Shown: positions 37,301 through 49,076 of the stretch, one piece after another
How the letters are laid out: each line of letters begins with the position of its first letter
Numbering within the stretch: position 1 is the stretch's first letter
Translations under genes and position numbers: made by a program
Notes under the pieces: generated by a model
Database searches by the model: none
What the model was told of the DNA's origin: nothing
The model's input: only the letters and a program-made list of their open reading frames with translations
From: Panonychus citri
Taxonomy: Eukaryota > Arthropoda > Arachnida > Trombidiformes > Tetranychidae
DNA length: 64,000 bases
Direction of reading: 5' to 3'
NCBI RefSeq assembly: GCF_014898815.1
Contig: NW_026515543.1
Coordinates: forward strand, 3,100,001 to 3,164,000

Positions 37301-39310
37301 CACTGGCCGAACGAGTCAATTCCTTCATCCATTCACCAGAAACTGCTTTAAATTGCCTGAGAGAACACAATTAACAATCAAATGTGAAACATTAATGGTT
37401 AATCAAATTGGAAAAAAGCTTCTTGATTCTCATCGATTTAAATTGATTGTTATGAATACAAGAAGTAAAAACAAAAGATCAACTTCACTTTCACATGCAA
37501 TCAAACAATTTAACTAACCATAAATTAATCATTACAATCTTATTTGCATGTAGCCAAACAATTTATTGATTTACCTTAAATTTTAACTGAAAACTTGCAA
37601 TCAAAAAGGACTAATTTATTTGTGTTACTAATGTTTTTAATTAGCATCCAATTGCATTTTGTAAGCAACAATTGCAGTTAATTGTGATTGTAGTTTTTAT
37701 TATCATATCAATTAACAATTAATCGTATCCTATTGATTTGGTTAACTCATAACCTTTGATTTGAATTGATTACGATACATTTTAAACAATAACAACACCA
37801 ATTGGTTAACCAGCAATTAACTTGTTAATCAATGAATTAATGTTAACCATATTGAAGATGCTGTGTTGAACTAATTGTTTAAGTTAATTAAAAGTGTAAA
37901 AACCAATGAAATTATTGAATTAATTTAAGATTTTTGAATCAATTGTTGATAATTAAAACCAGTTCTTAGCCAAACCTTAATCAATTAGTGATTACGTTGA
38001 TTATTATGAGTTAAAATCTTAAATATCTTTGAGCCCAAGGGTTAATTATAAATGTGTAAGTGTGTTGATTATGTTGATAATTAAGGTGTGGAAAAGATAA
38101 TAACAATTAACCAAGAGTATTAACAATTTAACTCTCTTAAATTAACTATTAAATGATTTAATGATAATTAATCACCAAGGAGTTTATTGTAACCCAATGA
38201 ATTATTTAAAATGGTGATTAAAATTGATTCAATGTAATCAATATTGTCCATCGTTGATTGTTATCAATTTAATTTGATAATTAATATGATTTGATTGTTG
38301 ATTGTTTTTGAAATACATGCAAAAGAAAAGTGAAAGTTAATTTAATTTTCCCTTGATTAATTTGATTTGATTTTGTCAGTTGATATCTTAAAACAATCAA
38401 TTGGATCGATTGTTAAATTGTTTCAATGTTGTCAAAGTTGATTTACAGATTGACAATTAAAGACAATTAGATTAAATCAATACTGATCCTTCAATTTTAA
38501 TTGTTTACAATTAACTTTGACATTATTTATCTTATTTGTGTGATACTAAACAAGTTTATCATGTGATTAAATTAACGGAATAATTTAAATACTGTTGATT
38601 TATGATTAACCTAATTCTGACAATTAAATCATCATCATGATCAAATGATCATTAAAACTGAATTGACCTTGACAATTATCATTAGAAACCCTAATTAACA
38701 ATCAAGCTAACGTTAAAATAAAATAAGGGTTGGTTAACTAAATCAGCCTCAACAATTTGTCAACAATTAAATGTTAATCGCTATCTGATGTGAAAACAGA
38801 AATGATTTGTTAATAACAATTAGTGAACAATTTAAATTAATCACAAGGCTGATATATAAGATTAAGGTTTGATTTTAGGCTGGTTATCAACAATCAAACC
38901 TTTTTCTCATGAAATTAGTTGTTGATTTAATTGTTGATTCGAGGGATAATCAATTCCACCCAAAGAGAAACCATTTAAATTGTCTCAATATGAAAAGATA
39001 AACAGGAAACTTTTAATAATAAGATTCTAATTGTTGTTAACCTTAATGATCATTTTCGATTAATTAAAAACTTACATTTGTTTACTACAAACAATGCAAA
39101 CCCATTGATGACCATCGATCGGATTTTCTTTGTCAGCGAAAAAGCGACAACTTTTGCAAACCTTTTTCCGACAAATGGGACAAAAAGCACCTCGATTTAG
39201 TATATAACCTAATTCGGTTAAACATCGACCGCAAACAGCGGAGGAATTAATTCCTGGTCTAATTGCACCTTTTTTACGAAGTCGATTAATCTCAACTTTT
39301 AGTGGTCTTG
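15036..39310 (-). CDS. btsz: Bitesize / synaptotagmin-like protein (SHD zinc finger + two C2 domains)
   Basis: One long gene on the minus strand. Exons, 5' to 3': about 39310-39076, 37356-37217, 37133-35220, the block 34811-24580, 23993-23869, 23786-23661, 23462-23278, 19154-18890, 16839-16646, 16269-16067, 15187-15036. Splice phases agree at every junction I could test outside the 10 kb block, which changes frame three times. Architecture is Slp/bitesize: FYVE-type Slp homology domain, very long disordered middle, C2A, C2B, and a C-terminus ending ELPLRTSL...FGR. Fly Bitesize binds PIP2 and moesin at apical junctions, and Slp proteins bind Rab27. The first coding exon, which should carry the N-terminal helix of the SHD, is not identified. 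The FYVE exon start is uncertain (acceptors near 39290-39310). Confidence 0.88.
18890..23993 (-). CDS. btsz: btsz linker and C2A domain exons
   Basis: Exons 23869-23993, 23661-23786, 23278-23462 and 18890-19154 join in phases 1/0/0/2. The first two encode a Ser-rich linker. The C2A domain runs from GTVTISGEILFSLVYKQ through LELYIKECRNLAPVD and RSDPYVKLYLLPDRSKSGK to TLWISVWHSDIFGRNDFLGE. Of the five calcium-binding acids in synaptotagmin C2A, four are present; the first of loop 3 is His (WHSD). The 4.1 kb intron between 19154 and 23278 splits the domain after SDP and holds only AT-rich sequence and (GA)n/(TC)n runs near 21190 and 21830. Confidence 0.9.
24580..34811 (-). CDS. btsz: btsz giant low-complexity coding block (three frame changes)
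   Basis: This block opens at an acceptor at 34812-34813 (phase 1, matching the 35220 donor) and closes at a strong GTAAGG donor after 24580 (phase 1, matching 23993). Open frames: 33235-34811, 26709-33248, 25510-26733 and 24580-25519, overlapping by 10-25 bp where the frame changes. Together about 3,400 residues. The first part has sequence that looks constrained (LEIADGTAYIEDSDWEMCSD). 31620-32560 encodes a more ordered, Trp/Cys-containing stretch (LTAWYKPESRCYPFYGHF; FNWCKTVWTQLTEI). The rest is rich in Ser, Asn, Asp, Thr and Gln runs from CAT/GAT/GTT triplets. Only the 26.7 kb change has a phase-matched short intron as alternative (26682-26797). Confidence 0.72.
35220..37356 (-). CDS. btsz: btsz SHD second helix and Ser/Pro-rich region
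   Basis: Exon 37217-37356 completes the Slp homology domain with MQFKAVSGEWMKELTRSASE, the helix that follows the zinc finger in Slp proteins. Exon 35220-37133 encodes about 637 residues of Ser/Pro/Gly-rich linker with several likely phosphorylation stretches (SSSEEEEEDDLRPSSHSRAS, PRSPLISPRSNTNSPD). Acceptors and donors have good consensus (TTTCAG at 37134; GTAAGT after 35220), and phases agree on both sides. Confidence 0.85.
39076..39310 (-). CDS. btsz: btsz SHD FYVE-type zinc finger exon
   Basis: The exon encodes VEINRLRKKGAIRPG and then four CxxC pairs (CGRC, CPIC, CKSC, CIVC) with GYILNRGAFC between them: the FYVE-related zinc finger of the Slp homology domain, known to bind Rab27-type GTPases. 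The donor ATGTAAGT after 39076 is phase 2 and joins to the next exon to give KQMQFKAVSG. The 5' end is not certain; the best acceptors are near 39290-39310. Confidence 0.85.
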
Positions 39311-39530
39311 ACCATTGGTGAGAAAATGACAATTAAACCAATCAGATAATTGAACAGAATATCAAATCAAATCAAATCCATTCATAGAAAAACAAAACAA
39401 TTAATTTAATCCAATTACGCCAATACAATTAAGGATGTCAAATTGTGTCCAAGAAAAGGATTGAGTCAATAGAGACCAAATCAAATGTAAATACATACCA
39501 GGTAGAGTGGATTATGAAAGGAAGATGGAG

Positions 39531-39532
<2 letters not shown>

Positions 39533-39562
<30 letters not shown>
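39533..39562. repeat. (GA)n microsatellite
   Basis: About fifteen GA units, just upstream of the FYVE exon of the minus-strand gene. Confidence 0.9.
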
Positions 39563-39566
<4 letters not shown>

Positions 39567-42500
39567 GAAAGGTAAAGAAGAGAAAAAAAATTAAAATTGA
39601 TTAACAGGTAAGTGAATATGGTTACATGTACATGGAAAGCAAAGCATGGAAGGGTTGAAAGGTTAACTACACTGTAGAGACTGAGAAAATGTAACAAAGA
39701 TCTGCGAGAAAATTGATTAATTGAATTGCATATTTAAATATGATGATTGTAAACAAAGGAAATTGATAAAAATGATATGAACAGTTTAATCAACGAATCA
39801 ATATTGTTTTCCCTTTTAAATTGGAAGGGGGAGAATCAAAATCAGCTGATAAATTTTTCTCAAAGGAAGCAAGTTTTCATTTTCTGTAAGTTGATCTTCA
39901 TTGATTGTTACAATTGATTCAATTATGGTTTAAAAGAAAATTTGAGTTCTCTTTACTACTATTAATAATTATCTGTGTCTAATTATGTAATTCAGATATA
40001 TCGAATTACGTGATCTTCCAAATAGAAAAGGTAAGCCGGATAATTTTCTGGTTCTTTTTCATTCTCTCGGTGTTTTCAGGGTAATTCTATCAAATTAGAT
40101 TACATTTTATACATTTTGTGTTTGTTTCTATTTAGTTGATTGTTGTTGTTTGATTTAATTTTCTTCTTTTTGCTCTTACGTCGTTACTTTTTCTCTCTCT
40201 CTCTTTCTAATATAATGATATTTACTACCAATGATTTAACGATGAAAATCTGGGCAAATGTTGATTTGATTGATGAGTAGAAAATGGTTGTTTGGTTCAC
40301 CGAGAATCGAAAAGCAATCAACTTGATTAAGATCATTCAAGTGAGATTGATTCAGCAAGGGTAAGGAATACCTTTGCCATCTCTCTCACCCAAATCTCCA
40401 GTATCATCATCATCAGCATCTTCATCATCATCTCTTGCTCATTATTATTAAAGAATTGTATAATATTGATTGTTTTATCTTCTCTATTTCTCTTCTCAGA
40501 TCATCCTCATCATCTCTTCATGCATTCGGATTTGGATTTTTATCCGTTCCTGTGATATTGAACTATCTTTTACTTTAACTCACTAATTGGACTCTTTTAA
40601 TTTGCTAATTTCTTTTACAATTTAATTTCCAGATAATGGTTAAGATGAGACATGAATTAGTGTTTAAGCATTTCAATCCACCGCTCATGATGATTATATT
40701 TGGCATAAGAGCTAAATTTAAAACTCTAATTAATGATTAAACCTGATAAAAGTTAGAGACAGAAAAGTTCAGGTAATTAGTCAATGTTTATAGTTATCAT
40801 GTTTGATTGATCTTAACCTCCAATGCAATTTAACTTTATCTTCATCTGATCACACCATTGTCTCTCTCTCTCTCTCTCCATCTCATGTAGATTCTAACTT
40901 TTCACCATTCAACCTTGAAAGATAACTCATCCATCATGGTTAACCCTGGAAAACTGAATTCCCATAAGAATTTATGAACGAAAAAAGAAACGACAATAAG
41001 ACATTAAAATTTATTCTGAATATGGATAATAACAACAGAAACTAAGGTAAAACTTATTAAACTTGATAAAATTTCATTAGTTGATTTCTCCATCATTCAC
41101 CTTGACAATTTAATTTGATTTCGATAATTTGAAAATAACAATCAAACCAGATTGATTGTCCAAAAAGGTTTAATCAATCTAATTACGTATAAATTGATAA
41201 CATTTAAGGTAAGTAACAATCCAATGATGATACTGATCATGATTTAGCTTAACTATACATGTATTACAATTAACTAATCATAATATATTGTGTATATAAT
41301 TTAAATGTATCATGATTGATTGAGTAAACAAGATATTCCCAGGTTGTTAATAAGTAAATTAACAATTGATTGATAATTTGTCTGATTTTTAAATTCAGTT
41401 TAATCATCATTCATTTCCTTGTTTACTTTTAAATTATATCCTATCCTTAAATTATACTGTTAATTTTAATAACAATCAACAAATTCAATATTGATTTGTA
41501 ACATTATTGTTTACATGGTTAATTTAGTTAATAATAATAATTGTTGATTGGATTGAGTTAACGGTAATTAGACAATAGATGAGAAACCATCATGATAATC
41601 AGTTAATTGTATTAAATGAAACCATAATTAACCAGGAAGTTAATAATATTATGTAAAAACAATCAAAGTTTGATAACAATTAAAATTAATTAGCACAATT
41701 AACCTTTTTAAACTTTAATTTTATAATCTTACTTTGAGATATTGACGATTATCAATGTTTAAAGTTCAATTAATTTTAATTTTCATGGCCAATTTTAATC
41801 AACAACAGTTACAATCAAGTAATCAAGGTGTGGTTGATTAGTTGAAATTTTCAACAATCAATTTGTTGATTAATTTATTTTTCTTCAAGTAAAAGTAATT
41901 TAATTTTTCCTCAATAGTTGTAACCGTCAATATAACGATAATCAATTGATTGTAATGTGAATTAACTTTCAATGTTTGTCTTGATTAACAAATCAACAAC
42001 TAATTTCAACCATTCGGTCAAGTGTCAGGTCAACCTAAATTGTTAACAATTATAATTATAATCGTTTAGAAAACAACAACAAATCTACAATTGATTGATC
42101 GATATTCAATGAAAACCTTGTAACCAAATAACCAACAATCAAGACAAACAGATTGATGATGTTGATTTAATTATCTGTTTATTATTGACAATTAATTTTG
42201 ATGATTATGTTGACGATGATGATTCAAGATTAAATCATTAAATCATTTCTAAATTGCATTCATTGTTAATCAACAGCCTACGATTTAACCTTAACATACA
42301 AAATGAAATTAAATTATATAATGTTAAGAGGAGACACAATTGTTAATTGTCAATGTAAACAACAGACATATCAATACAAACGTAAACAATTAACAAATTG
42401 TTGTTGTTTAACTTAACATTGTTTTCAATTGTAAACTTTGTTTTTCTTCATCTGCTTATTCAATGATGATCAAAATATTACATCATTATGGGAATTAAAT

Positions 42501-45500
42501 TAATCTAATTGTATTGATAAGGTTTACTATTAATACGTAACAACAATTAAACAATCAAAGGATAATTTGATTGCTTTTATTTTCCTAATCAACTGTTTAA
42601 AGTAGCAACGTAATCAATTAGTTCAATGACTGATAAAAAAATTTTCATGCATAATTTTAAATTAATATATTTCATCGCAATTAGCCTGATTGTTGTAATT
42701 AACCATAACTAAATTGGATCAAAACAAACAATTGATCAACAGTAAACAAACAGATTAACCCAAAGTTTTATTTGTCCATTTATATGATTATTTATGGTCA
42801 ATCTGATGGATAATATTGATATTTGACCTAAAGATGAGGCAAAAGAGGACAGATGATGATAAGATGAGGATGAAGATGATAAAAAAACAAGTTAATGTTG
42901 ATTTAAATTGTTTGCACGGAAATGAAGTAGTAAATTATTGCTTTTGATTTAGATTTAACTTTGAAAATCGATTTTTTCTCAACAAAAGTTCAATCATCTA
43001 CTGAGTTCTGTGAATAGTTTCTACTACAAATTGATGATATTGAAAGAAAATTTGATAATAATGAATAATTAGTGATACTTTTAGAAATATTAATAGAGGA
43101 AGAAAAAAACTCGAATTGTTGAAGTTACATTTTCCAATAGAATTTGAAAAATCGGCCATTTCCTATTTCCTTTCTGATTGTCGTGAAAATTTAGCTTAAA
43201 AGTTGATCTAATTAGTACAAATTTAATCAAATATCGCGTGTTAAAAGTACAATTAAGTGGTCATTATACAATTGGCTCTGATTTAAAGGTAATGTGATAT
43301 TTTTTTTTGTTGATTGTAAACATGGCAAAGACTAAGCAACTGAATTAAACTATTATTTAGTTGACAATTTGATGGTAATCAATAATTAACAGATGATTTA
43401 ACTAGTAAAAATAATTTACTTCAAGCTGGTAACAATTAATCAACAGGTTGATCACCGTTAATATTAACAATCAAAGCCAAAAGCAAGTAAATAACAATTA
43501 GTAAGTGTATATTGTACCAGATTATTAAACATGTTTAATCAACTAATTAATTATATTATATGTTTAGTAACAATTAGTTGATGATATTGCAAATTTCGCT
43601 AGCAATTTGATTCACAAGCAAAAAAATCATACTATATGTTGATAACTATCAACGATAATTTTTTGATTGTTTGACCTAATTGTTATTGTTAATATTTGAT
43701 AAAATCTAATGTAATGAATGATAAAAAATAAGATTGACAGAAATGCTTTGCAATCAACCATAGGAAGAGGAAGAGGGTGATGATGATGATGATGATGATA
43801 ATTATGAAAAAAAACTGAAACTGAATTAGAATTAGAATTGAGGACAATTACAATTAACTCGAAGCAACAATTGAATAAAATTAACATGGCGCTCAGATGG
43901 TTAAAACCTGGAGCAAAATAAATTAATTAATAATAAAAGTTCAACAAATGCAAATTAAGTGAAAGTTTTAACCTGTTAATTAGCTGATCAGCAATTTAAT
44001 TGATCATTAATCGTAACCATAACAAGAACAATGAAATTGAATAATCGAAAGAAAAAAAACTAAAATTCTGATCTAAATGTGATAACAATGGTAAGAATAC
44101 TTGATGATGCAATGATGATGATGGAAATGTCTTTATTGACATGATGATGATGAACAAGATGATAAGATGATGATGACGATGATGTCGAAGTCAATGAATC
44201 TATTGAATCTATTGAAATACCTGATTCCATATTTTCCTCTTTCATGGTAAATAGGAAAATCGATGAATACACAAAGTATCAAGTGTATATTTCAGTGAAT
44301 CGTCAAGAGAAAAGACAGAAAACTGAATTCATTATGATTGAAAAGATGAAGGAGAAAATGATTATCTTATTGTGAGTAAATCACCAAAATGTTTCAAGTT
44401 TCAACATAAGAATAATCTCAATTTTATATCCAATGATTGACGGGGCTTCATGATGAATACTTTTTGGACTCCCTGGAAAGCTAACTGGTTATTATCGTTA
44501 CTCTTTCTCTGACACACACTAAACGGTAAAAATGATGATGAGAAATGGTGAGAAGATAAATTGAAGATGAAAATTCCATAGAAAAAAGGTTTCAGTTCCT
44601 CTGAACCAATATAAATGTCTAGTTAACGTTTCTCAGGATGAAAGGTGAGATTTGGTAAAGGAAAAGCTCATCTTATTTCCATTTCCTTTTCACATCTTCT
44701 TTTTCATGATAATTCCTATCATCATCATCATCACCTATCACTTCCCCTGTAACCATTTCGTGTCTTTTTTTTTCTTTTATTCCAAATAAATGATGCACTT
44801 AACATCACATTAGAGATGCATTTCCTCCTCCTCTTTGTTTTCTTATTTTTGATCATCATCCTTTGCACACCAAGAGGATAAAACACATGAAAATATTGAG
44901 AGAGAAAGAGAGAATCCCCTGAATCTTTTTCTCGGAAAAAAAAGATTCAGGTGACTTTCATCTTCTCAGAATTTTACTCTAATAAATTCCATGACAATCA
45001 ATTAAACACTTTGCTCTTGCTAACATCCGGTCAATGTTTATCTCCATCTCCATCATCATCATTTGATTATCCATTGAATGAGAGTTTTCTGTAACTCGAT
45101 AAGAACCCACAGGAAAAAAATGTCAACAAAAAGTAGTAATAATCAAATCTTAATGTACTTTCCTTTGAAAGTTACATTATGACGAGATATTTACCTGGTC
45201 AATGGTTGAATGACCACACTAACATAATCAATAGATCAAATCAATATATGAATAATACAAATGTATGTAAGATGTAATTCATTTTGTCAACTGTTTCTGT
45301 CCAGTTAATTTCAATTAACACTAGAACACAATAAAAACTAATCATTTACAGAAACAATCAGTTTATTGCAACAAGTTGATAATTAAAATAAATCACATAG
45401 TCAGTTGAATGACACAATCCACACAAATAGACAAACAATACAAATCCCACATTGAATTATACACCAAAGAGCATAAACTTACTCAGTTCAGTTGGAATGA

Positions 45501-45940
45501 AATCCTTTCTTTTTTTTTAATTGTTGACAATTGAGATTAATTATTATTCCTTGTAATCATGTAAAAGTAGAAGACACAATTGATTTTTAATCCGGTAAAT
45601 TGATTAACAAAAGGAATTAATAGTAATTAATCCAAGTTTACAGAAAGAAAAACAATAACAAACAATGAAGAAGGTAAAAAAGGTAAATTGACCCGAAATT
45701 ACATAGGAAAAGATAAGAAGACACAAAGGTAACCAATGGATAACAAAGAGTTTAATTAGTTGATTATTAATTAGAAAGGAAGAAAAACTAATTACAATTA
45801 AGAAGAAATTTAAAGATACACAATTACGATAGAAATATAATAATGAGAAGTAGATTTTTAATGGAGAAAATTAAAGTTAAAGAAGAGTGAGAATGATGAT
45901 AAACCGAAAAATCGGTCAAATACGAATTTACTCCCGAATG

Positions 45941-45944
45941 AGAG

Positions 45945-45989
<45 letters not shown>
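45941..45989. repeat. (GA)n/(GAAA)n microsatellite
   Basis: GAAA units pass into a perfect GA run of about 28 bp. Confidence 0.9.
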
Positions 45990-45992
<3 letters not shown>

Positions 45993-48770
45993 AATTGATG
46001 ATAATTCAAGTTTCATGGAGAAGGAGCTTAAAAGATGAATAAGTTTCATATTAGTTGAATAAGAAGATAGAGAGGGAATTAGGTGAGAAAAAGAAAGAGA
46101 GTAGGAAGATAAGGTTGGTTCTTTCTTTTTTTTCTCATCTTTATCTTCATCTTTATCTTCATCATTCTCTTTCTTTTTTGTCTTTCTTTTTACAAATGCA
46201 TCATGGTAAATATTAATTCCCCCTCCGCCCAATGTGTTTTGTTTATCTTCATTCATTTAGTTTAATTCATCTCTTAATATAAAGATGAATTTATTTACGG
46301 TAAGATGATGATGATGAGATGATCATAATCATCCTCCCATTTAATTTCATGCTAATTAAACGATCGTATTAATTATATTTTTATTATTGATCATCAATTG
46401 ATTATTACAATTGACAATTCAAATTAACATTCAAAGTGTTAATAGTTGACCTCAAATATTAGTTGATATCATCAGTCTCATCTTCATCTTCATCATCTTA
46501 ATCATTTCTCATCACGATTAATTGTCATTCTAACACATTAACCATTACTTTATTTGTCTCTCTATTGCAATCATTAACTAACAATTTACTAATTTAGTTA
46601 CATCCTAAAGAAAGAAAGAGAAAAGCAAAATCACTTAATTGATACAATTAATAATAGCTGACCATTAATAAGATTGAATTAAAGTTGTTATAGTTTTTAG
46701 GTTAATGTGGACAATTTATTAACGACAACAATTAATAACAATCATGAAAATGATTAAATTGTTCAGTTAATTTTTCTTCTTCTCAAATTAATCAAAACCT
46801 AATTGTTAGTGTTTACAAATCTTCATTCAATCAATTGAGAAAAACATTCCCAATCTCAATCAATGGTAACAATTAAACCTTTATGATTTATCGTTAATTG
46901 TTATTCAATTAATGAATTGATGATCTTTTTGATTAATATATAAACAAAATTTAATTAATTCATTAATACAACTGGACAATTATCTAATATAATCTTAATT
47001 CATATCAAATTATTTAAATCAATCCCAAGTTAATTATAATAAAAGCTCATAAGCAGATTAATGTATCAATAATCATAATTAACTTAATATTTAAATTGTT
47101 AATTGTTGAGATTATTTGATGATGGAAAATATGAAAATGATTATTAAATGATGAATAATAATAAGAAAGAGTGTATAACAATTAACTAATTATTGAATAC
47201 GAAACTAATCAGTAGATTGATAAAAAAATTTTCTCTACTTCTGTTTATGTATTAATTTAACACATTGAGATGATGAAAATGATATTAATAACAATCAAGT
47301 TTAATTAAAAGTTAATTAAACCCAAATCAAAGTGTAGACTTTAACTCACGACAAAAGTAACAACACAATTAAATTATATTAAATCAACATAATTTAATCA
47401 ACTTTCAGGTAACTATTATCATGATAATTAACATACAGTTCTCTTAGATTTGTATTATGTATTAGGGTAACAATTAAATTAAGAAAATGATTATTTATCA
47501 CAAGAAAGAAACAGTTACATTGGTCAACATTGACTGACCATTACTTATTCAATAAGCAAATGTAATTTAGAAATACATTTATTAATAGTAATTATTTTAA
47601 TCGTGATTTTGATTTCTCCTTGATTGTTGACATGTTATTGCCACAATTAAAACCAGAAGAGGATGAAATTTAAGACTGTGAGATGTGTATTAGTTAACTA
47701 AACTTGAAAGACACAATTTAATTTAATTGAAATAATAATGGTAATAATCAAATGAAGCTAAATTAGGCTGACAATTTAGTTTTACCTGTTTTTTTATCGT
47801 TGATTTTTTTTTACTTTGAGAAACAAAATTTCATCAACATCAAGATGAACTTACCTTCATATTATTTACTGATAATACAATTTACTGCTAATTAATTGGC
47901 CTCAGGTTGAATTAGATTTGATTTTGACGATAATCTTTGGAAATCGTTGTACTTAAAGCTGAGAACATGATTAGATCAGTTATAATCTTCATCATCGTTA
48001 TCAACAATTTGAAGATTGTTGATTTACAAAGTAAACATATTAACCCAAGTAACTGGATCAGGACCCGAACAACTGATTAAAAAGATATGACATTTTTTTT
48101 CCTCTTTTTTAACTTTCAGCTGATTACACTTAATGCTGTCCAAATCCATTTGATGGAGTTGATGACAAGTTAAGAGATAAATACATTAAGAAATAATTTA
48201 AATTTATGATCATGATTGACAATTGATAGTTAATTGTAACAGAAACAATTTCTTTACCTTGGTTACCATGGAAATCAGCTGATAACTGTTAGTAACTAAA
48301 GGTAACTAAGACTCTTAGTCTAAGAGTATTAATGTTTACGTTTTGTTTTCACTGATTTTCAATCTCTTTGTAGGTATTAATAACTAGTTATTTATTTAAT
48401 TGCTTTTATTATTGTTATAGTTAATTTATTATTTAATTATATGATTGTTGATCTTATTAATGATATAATCATGAAAATGTCATTTAAATGTGAATCATTT
48501 AAAACAATATAAAACGCTTAACCCTTTGGTGAACCAGATTATCAACATCATCAGTTAACAACTTGACAATCCTTTTCAACTGCTTATACTATTTATTATG
48601 TAAAATACCTTGTAGGCTTTATCATCGTCTTCATTCATACATCATCATCATCATCATTCAATGATAAACAAACACCTACTCAGAGTTTTCATACTTTGAA
48701 AAATGAAAGAAAGATAGAGAGAGACATTTATTAATATCACTTCACTTTTTATTATAAAAAATATGAAGAT

Positions 48771-48772
<2 letters not shown>

Positions 48773-48814
<42 letters not shown>
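48773..48814. repeat. (TC)n microsatellite
   Basis: About twenty TC units. It lies 207 bp from a (GA)n array of similar length in the opposite sense (49022-49073). Confidence 0.92.
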
Positions 48815-48817
<3 letters not shown>

Positions 48818-49018
48818 CTTTCTCTCTTCTTTTTCTTCTTTATTCTATTTTGTATCATCTGAATCTTCATAAATATATGTCTCAAAACTAATCGTTAATC
48901 ATTCCAAGTGAGCTATCATCGTTTAATCATAATCAATGATATATAAAAGGATTTGATGTCATAAAAGCCTTGAAGGCAATTCAAAGGAAAAAGAGGTGAA
49001 ATATTATGAAACTAAGAG

Positions 49019-49021
<3 letters not shown>

Positions 49022-49073
<52 letters not shown>
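49022..49073. repeat. (GA)n microsatellite
   Basis: A perfect run of about 26 GA units, opposite in sense to the (TC)n array at 48773-48814. Confidence 0.92.

Positions 49074-49076
<3 letters not shown>

Noticed and set aside
40283..40740. Plus-strand stretch with a GTAAGG donor after 40360 and a TTTCCAG acceptor before 40634, each beside a short ORF
   Set aside because: The pieces are about 26 and 34 codons, with no recognisable protein and no link to a gene; could be a non-coding transcript or chance.
44060..44272. Minus-strand ORF (MKEENMESGISIDSIDS) as first exon of the bitesize-like gene
   Set aside because: It does not encode an SHD-like helix and then runs into His/Ile repeats; there is no evidence of splicing to the FYVE exon.
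45824..46256. Ser/Leu-rich ORFs over the GA array
   Set aside because: They are translations of (TC)n/(TTTC)n simple repeats, with no coding signal outside the repeat.
48259..48273. X-box-like word GGTTACCATGGAAAT
   Set aside because: The right half-site is degraded (AAT for AAC) and no gene lies nearby.
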